The position numbers were made by a program, and so were the translations under genes. Positions 34,782 through 42,965 of a stretch of 64,000 bases of DNA are shown here, piece after piece. The notes under the pieces are model-generated. The model saw nothing but the letters and a program-made list of their open reading frames with translations, made no database searches and had not been told where the DNA came from. Source of the stretch: Halopiger goleimassiliensis (GTDB lineage: Archaea; Halobacteriota; Halobacteria; Halobacteriales; Natrialbaceae); NCBI RefSeq assembly GCF_000455345.1, contig NZ_HG315690.1:434001-498000 (forward strand), read 5' to 3'. How positions within the stretch are numbered: position 1 is the stretch's first letter; each line of letters opens with the position of its first letter.

Positions 34782-35465
34782 ATGGCGTTCAGCGATCAGT
34801 TGCTCGAGGAGGGCGAATCGATCTGGGAGGCACAGAAGAGCCATCCGTTCGTGACGGAACTGGCCGCGGGCACGTTAGACGAGGCGGCGTTCCTCCACTG
34901 GGTACGCCAGGACTACCGCTACTTGCTCGACTATGCCCGGGTGTTCTCCGTCGCGGGGACCAAGGCCCGCGACGAGGAGACGATGACCCACCTGCTCGGC
35001 GTCGCCCACGAAATTCTGGACTTCGAGATGGACCTCCACCGGGAGTTCGCCGCCGACTACGGGATCGACCCCGCCGACCTCGAGTCCGTCGAGAAGGCAC
35101 CGACCTGCCACGCCTACACGAACTACCTCGTGCGGACGGCCCACGAGGGATCGATCGCCGAAATCGCGGCGGCGATCTACCCCTGCGGCCAGGGGTATCT
35201 CGACATCGCCGCCCACATGGACGACCTGCTCGAGGATCCCGAATCGAACCCGTACACGCCCTTTATCGAGAAGTACACCAGCGAGGAGTTTCACGAGGCC
35301 GTCGACTGGATGCGTGCGTTCGTCGACCGTTGTGGCGAACGTTACCCCGGGGAGCACGAGGCCATGCGCGAGGCCTTCCTGACGAGCGCGAAACTCGAAC
35401 ACCAGTTCTGGGAGATGGCCTACACCCAGGAAGGCTGGGAGACGACCGCGGGCAAGACGGTCTGA
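34782..35465 (+). CDS. tenA: TenA-family protein (thiaminase II / aminopyrimidine aminohydrolase)
   Basis: 227 residues. All-helical TenA fold with HPFVTELAAGTLDEAAFLHWVRQDYRYLLDYARVF at the start, and YTNYLVRTAHEGSIAEIAAAIYPCGQGYLDIA in the middle, which includes the conserved Tyr/Cys catalytic region (YPCGQGY). A second conserved Glu (LEHQFWEMAY) lies near the end. The family salvages the pyrimidine of degraded thiamine. It converges on a winged-helix regulator with a gap of a single base, so the two may be related in function. Confidence 0.9.
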   Translation: MAFSDQLLEEGESIWEAQKSHPFVTELAAGTLDEAAFLHWVRQDYRYLLDYARVFSVAGTKARDEETMTHLLGVAHEILDFEMDLHREFAADYGIDPADLESVEKAPTCHAYTNYLVRTAHEGSIAEIAAAIYPCGQGYLDIAAHMDDLLEDPESNPYTPFIEKYTSEEFHEAVDWMRAFVDRCGERYPGEHEAMREAFLTSAKLEHQFWEMAYTQEGWETTAGKTV

Positions 35466-35885
35466 TTATGCGTCGTCGACGTCGGGACGGGGCGCGTTCT
35501 CGTATTTGACCATCTTCTCCGGTCTGTCCGTGATCGACTCGTAGAGGCGTTCGAGCGTCTCCTCGGCGGCCAGCAGGTTGTGCTCCTCGAGAAACGCCCG
35601 TCCCTCCTCGGTCAGGCGGTAGAACTTCCAGGGGTAGCCCTGCCGTCGCCGGTCGTCGGGGAGCGTCACCTCCTCGAGCAGGCCCGCCTCGATCAGTTTC
35701 TGGACGTGTTTGTACACCGTCGCGTCGCTGACGCTCGGGTTCAACTGCTCGAGTTCGTACATCGAGGGCATCCCCTCGGGATGCTGGAGCACGTTGTTGA
35801 GCAGCGCGAACCGGGTCTCCTGGGTGACGAAGTGGAGGAGTTCGCGCGTTTGCGTCCCCTCGCCGGTTCCTAAACGGGTACTCAT
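35466..35885 (-). CDS. Winged-helix transcriptional regulator
   Basis: 139 residues from the ATG at 35885. TRFALLNNVLQHPEGMPSMYELEQLNPSVSDATVYKHVQKLIEAGLLEEV is a winged-helix DNA-binding domain of the PadR/MarR-like kind, followed by KFYRLTEEGRAFLEEHN (the wing and third helix). No ligand domain remains after it, only a short helical tail. A 35-base near-perfect palindrome lies 30 bases before the start and is a clear candidate for its own operator. The gene is convergent with tenA. Confidence 0.82.
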   Translation of the reverse strand: MSTRLGTGEGTQTRELLHFVTQETRFALLNNVLQHPEGMPSMYELEQLNPSVSDATVYKHVQKLIEAGLLEEVTLPDDRRRQGYPWKFYRLTEEGRAFLEEHNLLAAEETLERLYESITDRPEKMVKYENAPRPDVDDA

Positions 35886-35914
35886 ACGTGCCCCTTTGGA
35901 CCGAGGGGGTAAGT

Positions 35915-35949
35915 AGTTTACCCTAGAGTAAATTACTCTCGAGTAAACT
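35915..35949. promoter_or_regulatory. 35-bp near-perfect palindrome, probable operator
   Basis: Runs from AGTTTAC to GTAAACT with inner TAGAGTAA/TTACTCTC, two nested GAGTAA/TTACTC half-site pairs. Further GGAGTAAC and GGAGTAGTTAC sequences follow to about 35980. It covers the promoter of the winged-helix gene and could also reach the rightward gene at 36121. Confidence 0.7.
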
Positions 35950-36120
35950 TCCGTGGAGTAACGCACCTCGGAGTAGTTACCCGGTGCGGTTCACTCCGGA
36001 GGAAGTGCCGATGAAGGGGCATACCGGCCGCTTCTCGACCGGACCGAACGATAGCCGACGGAAATCGGAAACGGAAACGACTCGACAACTACTATTTTCC
36101 GGTCGCGTGAACGGTCACGT

Positions 36121-36672
36121 ATGACCGACTCCCAGCCGCCCGTCCCGGAGGAGATCCTCACGAGCGCGAGCGACCGCCTCGCCGAGGAGGAACTGACGCT
36201 GGCGGAGAACGAGGAACTCCTCCACGCGCTGAGCGAGTTGACCGGCATCTACGAACACGAGCGATCCTACTTCGTCCTCGGGAACTACGACCCCGAGCCG
36301 ATTCGACGGGTGAACCTCGTCGTCGACCGGCTCAACCGCCGCACGGACGCCTACGCGTTCCGGATGGTCGACGTCCGCGGCGACTGGGAGAACGGCATCC
36401 AGAAGTTCTGTCTGATCGCGGATCTGGTCTCCCACGTCGTCGGCGTCGCCGAGAGGGAGCCGAGCGGCTTCCTCGTCGAACAGGGCCTGCTCGTCGGCAC
36501 CGAGGAGTACTTCGAGAAGAGCCACGTCCTCAAGCGAACCTATCCGGACGCCGACGGCCACCCCTACGGCTGGATGGAAGACGGCGTCTTCGAGTTGCTC
36601 GAGCGGGAGGAGCGACTTCACGAGTGGCGAACCGAGGACGACCTGCTCGAGGCCATCGAGGAAATTCCGTGA
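36121..36672 (+). CDS. Conserved haloarchaeal protein of unknown function
   Basis: 183 residues, no membrane segment. The motif ELTGIYEHERSYFVLGNYD opens the main domain, then RRVNLVVDRLNRRTDAYAFRMVDVRG and QKFCLIADLVSHVVGVAE. The C-terminus is WRTEDDLLEAIEEIP. I recognise it as a type common in haloarchaea but without a known role. The upstream region is shared with the operator at 35915. Confidence 0.72.
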   Translation: MTDSQPPVPEEILTSASDRLAEEELTLAENEELLHALSELTGIYEHERSYFVLGNYDPEPIRRVNLVVDRLNRRTDAYAFRMVDVRGDWENGIQKFCLIADLVSHVVGVAEREPSGFLVEQGLLVGTEEYFEKSHVLKRTYPDADGHPYGWMEDGVFELLEREERLHEWRTEDDLLEAIEEIP

Positions 36673-36704
36673 GATTGTGGCCGTGACCGACCGATCGTAC
36701 CGAA

Positions 36705-36735
36705 CGTTGAAGGATTGTCAACGCGAACGTTAACG
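36705..36735. promoter_or_regulatory. Two palindromes before vapB, probable toxin-antitoxin operator
   Basis: CGTTGA-N7-TCAACG at 36705-36723 and CGTTAACG at 36728-36735, the second ending 3 bases before the ATG at 36739. Both contain CGTT/AACG, fitting binding by a VapB dimer in the usual autoregulation. Confidence 0.55.
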
Positions 36736-36738
36736 ATA

Positions 36739-36981
36739 ATGGGGACCGCGAACGAACACATCCGCGTCAGCGAAACGGTGAAACGGGAGCTCGAGAATCG
36801 CCGGCGAGACGGGGAATCCTACAACGACGTCCTCGAACGGCTCCTCGACGAGGACGACCGCGACCTGCTCGCCGGATTCGGACGGTGGTCCGATGACCAC
36901 GCGGATCGCGTCAGGGAACGGCGCGAAGCGTCGAAACGCGAGTCGAAAGCGCGGACGAAACGGCTGGAGAAGGACGAATGA
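36739..36981 (+). CDS. VapB-like antitoxin
   Basis: 80 residues from the ATG at 36739. The start EHIRVSETVKRELENRRRDGESYNDVLERLL is a ribbon-helix-helix-like DNA-binding domain. The rest is a very basic/acidic helical tail (RERREASKRESKARTKRLEKDE) that would wrap the toxin. It overlaps the downstream PIN toxin gene by 4 bases, the typical order of a VapBC pair. Autoregulation through the CGTT palindromes upstream is likely. Confidence 0.82.
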   Translation: MGTANEHIRVSETVKRELENRRRDGESYNDVLERLLDEDDRDLLAGFGRWSDDHADRVRERREASKRESKARTKRLEKDE

Positions 36982-37373
36982 AGGTTCTCGACGCGACGTT
37001 TCTCATCGACTATCTCGACGGTGTCGACGCAGCCGCCGAGTATCTGCTCGCACACGAAACGGAGCGATTCATCGTTCCGGCACCCGCCTACGCCGAAGTA
37101 CTCGTTGGAGAAGGGAACGCACCGAACGGGGACGTCGCCGCAGTGAAAGCCGACCTCTCCTGGGGAGAAGTCTACGAACCGACCGCCAACACTGCCACGC
37201 TCGCCGGCGAAATAGCGAACGAGATCGGGCCGGACGGCCCGTTCCTCACTGGGATGGACGGATTGATCGCTGCTACCGGCCGCGAACTCGGCGCTCCGGT
37301 CGTCTCGAACGATACCGATCTCACACACGAGGCGACGAAAGCGGTAGTCGACGTCGAAGAGTACCGCGATTGA
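36978..37373 (+). CDS. VapC-like PIN-domain toxin (ribonuclease)
   Basis: 131 residues. The four PIN acidic residues are visible: Asp5 (VLDATFLIDYL), Glu40 (YAEVL), Asp94 (TGMDGLIAATG) and Asp112 (SNDTDL). This fits an active Mg-dependent ribonuclease of 125-135 residues, inhibited by the antitoxin encoded just upstream. Its RNA target cannot be read from the sequence. Both genes have the ordinary composition of the region, so recent transfer is not evident. Confidence 0.88.
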   Translation: MKVLDATFLIDYLDGVDAAAEYLLAHETERFIVPAPAYAEVLVGEGNAPNGDVAAVKADLSWGEVYEPTANTATLAGEIANEIGPDGPFLTGMDGLIAATGRELGAPVVSNDTDLTHEATKAVVDVEEYRD

Positions 37374-37434
37374 TCGTCGATAGGCCCGCTTCGATCCCTC
37401 TCACTGCGATTTCGGGAAGCCGAACGGCCGGCCC

Positions 37435-38409
<975 letters not shown>

Positions 38410-38568
38410 GGGCGGTCGTACGGACGAGTAACCCAAAACGGTACGTGGTCCGGCAATGCGAACGCCGGCCCGGTAGCTGACGTTCGCGTCATCCGTGGCG
38501 AATTTCTATCATTAACGGTAATACATCCGTCATTTTTTAGTGAGGCGAGAACGTATGGAATCGTGACC

Positions 38569-38658
38569 ATGGCGGAAGAACAGAACGACCGTGACCGAAG
38601 CGGTAGCGACGACGGAGGCATCGTCTCCCGAATCAAGAACGTCTTCAGCCGCAGCTAA
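38569..38658 (+). CDS. Possible 29-residue amphipathic peptide
   Basis: ATG at 38569, TAA at 38656. The product is acidic and polar at first (EEQNDRDRSGSDDGG) and ends in an amphipathic IVSRIKNVFSRS, as in small membrane-binding peptides. It lies alone after an A+T-rich stretch (ATTAACGGTAATAC, about 38510) that might act as a promoter. No similarity known to me; it could be chance. Confidence 0.4.
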   Translation: MAEEQNDRDRSGSDDGGIVSRIKNVFSRS

Positions 38659-38776
38659 TCGGTTCGTCGGCCGTTCGATTCCGTCATTTTCGTATTTCTC
38701 ACGCAGTCCGCCAGTGATGAGTACCGTCGTGGTCCGACTGTGAGCGGCCCGAACTGTTCGCGCCGCCGTCGGTCGC

Positions 38777-39139
38777 TCAAACGATTCCGCGGACGAGCGA
38801 TCCGAACGCGGGGAGGCCGATCGCCGCCACGATCGGCACGTAGACGATCGGCGTCGCCTCGAGCGCGACCGCCGCCGAATCGCCGAGCGAGACGGCGAAC
38901 AAAACGAGTACGAGGAGGCCGAACCCGATCGCACCGAGGAGGGCCCGACCGATCGTCGGCGAGACGAGTCCGATCAGGATCCCGCCGAGGAGCAGGCCGA
39001 TCCAGTGGACGTGCGCGACGCCGATGCCGACCCCAACGGCGGTCAGAACGGCACCGAGGTGGACCGTCGGTTCCGTCCGTAGGCGTTCGAGAGCCGCCAC
39101 GAAATCCGTCGACTGGGAGCCACCCGTCTCGGTCCCCAT
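38777..39139 (-). CDS. Small multi-pass membrane protein
   Basis: 120 residues with about four hydrophobic helices (residues 27-50, 51-63, 66-87 and 94-118) and short loops. No known motif. The start overlaps the stop of the penicillin-acylase-like gene by one base (TGATG), so it is translated with it and may help its export or activity (inference). Confidence 0.65.
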   Translation of the reverse strand: MGTETGGSQSTDFVAALERLRTEPTVHLGAVLTAVGVGIGVAHVHWIGLLLGGILIGLVSPTIGRALLGAIGFGLLVLVLFAVSLGDSAAVALEATPIVYVPIVAAIGLPAFGSLVRGIV

Positions 39140-41679
39140 CAGTCGTCACCTCCGTCGACGAACGTCAGGTCGGGATCGCCCTCGGGGTCGGCGTCCATCG
39201 ACCGCAGTTCGCCGTCGAGCCAGGCGTCGAACTGGTCGGCGTAGTGAGCCGAGAAGTAATCGCCCGAGTTGCCGCCCGGCAGGATCGCCCGGGCCTCCTC
39301 GCCGGGCGCAACGACCATCCGCCAGCTCGAGCCCACGGCCGAGTCGACGCGGTAGTTCTTGACGGTGGCGTCCGAGCCGTCTGCCGGGCGCTCCTCGTAG
39401 TTCAAAAACGGGGCCTCGCCGCCGAAGGGGTGTTCCACGACGCGGGTCGAGTTCCAGTCGCCGTAGCGGTCCCAGCCCTCCGCGTCGATCTCCTCGAGGG
39501 CCGCCTCGAGCGCGTCGACCATCGCGTCGGCTCTCGAGCGGTCCGCGAAGACGTCGCTCTCCGGGGGAAGCGTCGCGAGCACCCAGTCGTTCGGGTAGTA
39601 CGACGAATCGAGGTCGACGGGATCGAACACCGGTTCGAAGACGCCCTCGCGGTAGTGGGCGAACCACCTGGCGAACACGAGCGCCCCCTCGGCGTCGCGA
39701 TCCATGCGGTAGTCCCAGTCCTCGAGCGTGCTCCTGGCTTCCGCGAGCCGTTCCGACTCGTCGGCAGTCGGCGCGTCGTCGAGCGCCTCGAGGAGGTCCG
39801 GGACCAATTGTGCTGCGCGCCCGTCGTAGACGTCGTCCTGCAACTGCCGGTGGAACTCGAGGTCGGTCGCCTCGCCGGACGCGACGCGGTCGTCCAGCCG
39901 ATCGTAGATGCGCGCGCCGCGGTAAGGCGTCGCGTAGGCGACGCCGACGTAGTGGTCGGGATCGTCGACGACTCGCTGATTCGCCGTGGCGAGCACGTCC
40001 GGGTCGACCGCGTGGGGTTTCTCCTCGAAGGGGACGAACCCCTCCCAGGTGGACTCGCCGAACGGAGTGAACCCGTCCCACTCGCCCTCGCCGGCGGAGC
40101 CGTCGAAGATCCGGTTCCCCGAGACGACTTCGCCGTCGACCTCCCTGATCGGGAGCTTCCCGGTCGCGTAGTACAGCGTTCGGCCGTCGACGTCGGCGTA
40201 GACGAGGTTCTGGGTCGGCAGGTCGAACCGCCGGGTCGCCTCGAGGAGGTCCGCCAGTCCCTCGCTGCGTTCGTACTCGTAGATCGCCTCCGTCGTCCGG
40301 GTCGCGGTGTGGCCGGTCCACGCGACGCCGACGGTTCGGCCCTCGCGCTCGAGCACCGGGCCGTGAACCGTCTTTCGGACGGTCACGGTCCGATCCTCGC
40401 CACCGGAGACGGGGATCTCGCGCGTCTCGGTCTCGAACGCCCGCCACTCGCCGTCGTACCGGTAGCGGTCGCCGTCCTCGTCGATCTCGTAGGTGTAACA
40501 GTCGAGGACGTCGGCACCGACGTTGGTGAACGACCAGACGCCGGTCCCGTTCGCCCCGGTGATGACGAACGGAACCCCCGGGAAGGTCGCACCCCGGACC
40601 GCCGTCTCGGGCGTCTCGACGGCCTGTTCGTACCACAGCGGCGGCGTCATGAGCGAGAGGTGGGGATCGTAGGCCACCGTCGGCTGCCCGCTCGCCGTGT
40701 GCTCGCCGGAGATCACCCAGCTGTTCGAGCCGACGCCGGTCGGCGATTCGAACCGCGAGAGCCAGTCGGTCAACGCCTGGCCGATTCGGGACGCCGCCTC
40801 GTCAGCGTCGTCGGTCGATTCGTCGTCCCTCCTGCTGGAAGCGTCGGCTCCACTCACTCCGCCGGCCGTCCCGCTCAAACCACCGATGCTGCTCGTTCCG
40901 CCCGCCCCGCCCGCCGTCCCGCTCGAGGCACCGATACCGTTCGTTACGCTCGCCCCGTCCGCGTCGTCCAGTCTGTCGGCATCGATCCCGTCGCGGAGGA
41001 TGGGTACGTCGTGATCCAGTCGGTCCGGGAACAGTTCCTCGTAGCGGTCGTCGTCCAGTCGATCCGCGATCACAGCCCGGCGGAGTTCGCCGAAGTCACC
41101 GGTCAGGTCCCAGGAGATCTGTTTCTCCATCAGCATCGAGTCGACCGCCGTCCAGGGATCGGGCTCGTACCCCAGCAGTTCGAACTCCAGGGGGAGCTGT
41201 TCCCGGTCGATAGCCGCGTTGACGCCGTCGACGTAGGCCTCGACGAGCGGGGCGGCGGGCGTCTCGGCGACCACCTCCCAGGTCGCCTCCGCCGCGCCGA
41301 CGAAGTCCATCGCGACGTGGAACTCGTCGTCCTCGAGCGTCGCCTCCCCGGCCAGTTCGGACACTCGCCCGCGCATGACGCGTCGCTGCAGGTCGAGCTG
41401 GAAGAGCCGGTCGAACGCCTGGACGTAACCCACGCCGAAGTACGCCGCCGCCTCGTCGTCGGCCTCGACGGTCGGGACGCCGTACTCGTCGTACCGGACG
41501 GCGGCCTCGCCGTACGGACTCTCGACCCGCTCGGAAAGCGTTCGGTTCGCCGCCTCCCAGGCGTCCCCCGACAGCGGCGCGAACGAATCGAGGAGTTCTC
41601 GAGCCGACGGCAGCGTCAATCCACCCACCCCTGCGGCCAACGCTCCGGCGAGTACGCCACGACGTGTGGTATCGTTCAT
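39139..41679 (-). CDS. Penicillin acylase family Ntn-hydrolase
   Basis: 846 residues. A Tat-like signal (DTTRRGVLAGALAAGV) predicts export. Residues 46-210 are the alpha part (YDEYGVPTVEADDEAAAYFGVGY, QAFDRLFQLDLQRR). At 317-321 GSNSW carries the nucleophilic Ser318 that becomes the N-terminus of the beta subunit after self-cleavage. The beta part contains YDPHLSLMTPPLWYE, GVPFVITGANGTGVWSFTNVGADVLD and the C-terminal HPFGGEAPFLNYEERPADGSD. Family members hydrolyse amides such as acyl-homoserine lactones or beta-lactams; which one here is unknown. A Gly/Ser/Ala-rich insert at about 248-290 lies just before the nucleophile, in the place of the excised spacer peptide. Confidence 0.88.
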   Translation of the reverse strand: MNDTTRRGVLAGALAAGVGGLTLPSARELLDSFAPLSGDAWEAANRTLSERVESPYGEAAVRYDEYGVPTVEADDEAAAYFGVGYVQAFDRLFQLDLQRRVMRGRVSELAGEATLEDDEFHVAMDFVGAAEATWEVVAETPAAPLVEAYVDGVNAAIDREQLPLEFELLGYEPDPWTAVDSMLMEKQISWDLTGDFGELRRAVIADRLDDDRYEELFPDRLDHDVPILRDGIDADRLDDADGASVTNGIGASSGTAGGAGGTSSIGGLSGTAGGVSGADASSRRDDESTDDADEAASRIGQALTDWLSRFESPTGVGSNSWVISGEHTASGQPTVAYDPHLSLMTPPLWYEQAVETPETAVRGATFPGVPFVITGANGTGVWSFTNVGADVLDCYTYEIDEDGDRYRYDGEWRAFETETREIPVSGGEDRTVTVRKTVHGPVLEREGRTVGVAWTGHTATRTTEAIYEYERSEGLADLLEATRRFDLPTQNLVYADVDGRTLYYATGKLPIREVDGEVVSGNRIFDGSAGEGEWDGFTPFGESTWEGFVPFEEKPHAVDPDVLATANQRVVDDPDHYVGVAYATPYRGARIYDRLDDRVASGEATDLEFHRQLQDDVYDGRAAQLVPDLLEALDDAPTADESERLAEARSTLEDWDYRMDRDAEGALVFARWFAHYREGVFEPVFDPVDLDSSYYPNDWVLATLPPESDVFADRSRADAMVDALEAALEEIDAEGWDRYGDWNSTRVVEHPFGGEAPFLNYEERPADGSDATVKNYRVDSAVGSSWRMVVAPGEEARAILPGGNSGDYFSAHYADQFDAWLDGELRSMDADPEGDPDLTFVDGGDD

Positions 41680-41762
41680 CAGTGTTGGATCACCTCATCC
41701 CAGCTACAAAAACGTCCCCCGTCAGCGCAGTCGTGAAAATACACGACCGATCGCTCGGCCGA

Positions 41763-42965
41763 TCACAGCGCGTCCGCCTCGAGGCGGACGACGGCGCGTC
41801 GGACGAGGCCGATCGCGACGGCGGCGAACAGACAGTAGGCCGCCAGCAGCAGCCAGGTCGTCGCCGTCGGGTTGCCGATGGCGAACTTCGCGACGGTGTT
41901 GGCGGGGTGTTCCGGCAGGAGCGTGGCGACGACCAGCGCGCTGACGACGCCGATCGAGTACAGCAGTTGGGCCTGTCGCCGATCGGGTGCGTAGAGGGCG
42001 ACGCCGGCCCCGACGGCGACGACGAACAGCGACAGCGCCCCGACCAGACCGAGCAACGCGAGCGGGTTCGCGATCGCCGTCCCGTTGACTGCGAGCAACG
42101 CCAGCCAGGCGGCCGCCTGGATCGGCGCGAGCGCGGTGATCGCGAGCAGTTTGGCGTCGATCACGTCGACGAGCGAGGGCGGCGCGACCCGGAGCAAGGC
42201 GAGCGTCCCCCGCTCGCGTTCCTCGCTGAGCGAGTCGACGACGAGCGACCCGCTGATAAACGGTGGCAGGAACAACAGCAACGGAACCAGTACGGTGTAC
42301 GTGAAGCCGACGTACGGACTGGCCTCGATTCCCGAGGGCACCGACAGCGGCGGCCGCTCGAGTCGGTTCGCGTTCGCCAGCCGCGCGTCCTGTTCGACGC
42401 TCTCTAGGACCTCCCGGAGCTGGACGACGAGGACCGTCGACTCGATGCCGCCGTCCGGTGCCGTCGCGTCGACCACGAGTTGTCCCTGGTCGTTCCGGTT
42501 GGCGTCGAGTACGGCCGAGACGGCCTCGCTGTCGAACGCCTCGTACGCGTTCGAGCGGTCCGCGAACTCGTGTGCGCTGACGCCCGCTTCCGCGTTCGCC
42601 GCCGCCAGCAGTTCGTCGGGATCGTCGCCGGTGATGGCGATGTCGGTCTGATACCCCTCCACCGCACCCGGATCGTACATCGAGACGAGGCCGACGACCA
42701 GGAACGACGAGAAGGCCGCGATGAACAACTGGATGGCGATCGCCAGCACGATCGTCTTCTCCGAGCGCAGCGAGGCCAGTTCCCGCCGTGCAATCGCCCA
42801 CCGGGCACGCCAGACGGACTGTGGCCCCGTCTCTTGGGCTCGAGTCGGCGGGTTCGGTCCGATCGCGTCCGACCGAGCCGTGCCGTCGGTCTCCGAAAGC
42901 GACTCGCGCTCCGGCGATCCGACGTCGTCCTCGGGGGTCGATCCGTCGTCGCGATCAGGCGACAA
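41763..42965 (-). CDS. ABC-2 type permease subunit of an exporter
   Basis: 400 residues. An acidic disordered start (1-50) is followed by WAIARRELASLRSEKTIVLAIAIQLF (first helix), an exterior domain of about 150 residues, and five helices in the second half (FTYTVLVPLLLFLPPFISGSLVVDSLSEERERGTL is the conserved NatB/ABC-2 motif). It overlaps the large permease-protease gene by 11 bases and belongs to the operon led by the ATPase at 45932. It probably pairs with that permease to export an unknown substrate. Confidence 0.82.
   Translation of the reverse strand: MSPDRDDGSTPEDDVGSPERESLSETDGTARSDAIGPNPPTRAQETGPQSVWRARWAIARRELASLRSEKTIVLAIAIQLFIAAFSSFLVVGLVSMYDPGAVEGYQTDIAITGDDPDELLAAANAEAGVSAHEFADRSNAYEAFDSEAVSAVLDANRNDQGQLVVDATAPDGGIESTVLVVQLREVLESVEQDARLANANRLERPPLSVPSGIEASPYVGFTYTVLVPLLLFLPPFISGSLVVDSLSEERERGTLALLRVAPPSLVDVIDAKLLAITALAPIQAAAWLALLAVNGTAIANPLALLGLVGALSLFVVAVGAGVALYAPDRRQAQLLYSIGVVSALVVATLLPEHPANTVAKFAIGNPTATTWLLLAAYCLFAAVAIGLVRRAVVRLEADAL

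Noticed and set aside
38740-41736. 998-codon open frame on the plus strand
   Set aside because: It is antisense to the penicillin-acylase-like gene, has Arg/Pro/Val-rich nonsense composition and no domain; a usual G+C-rich shadow frame.
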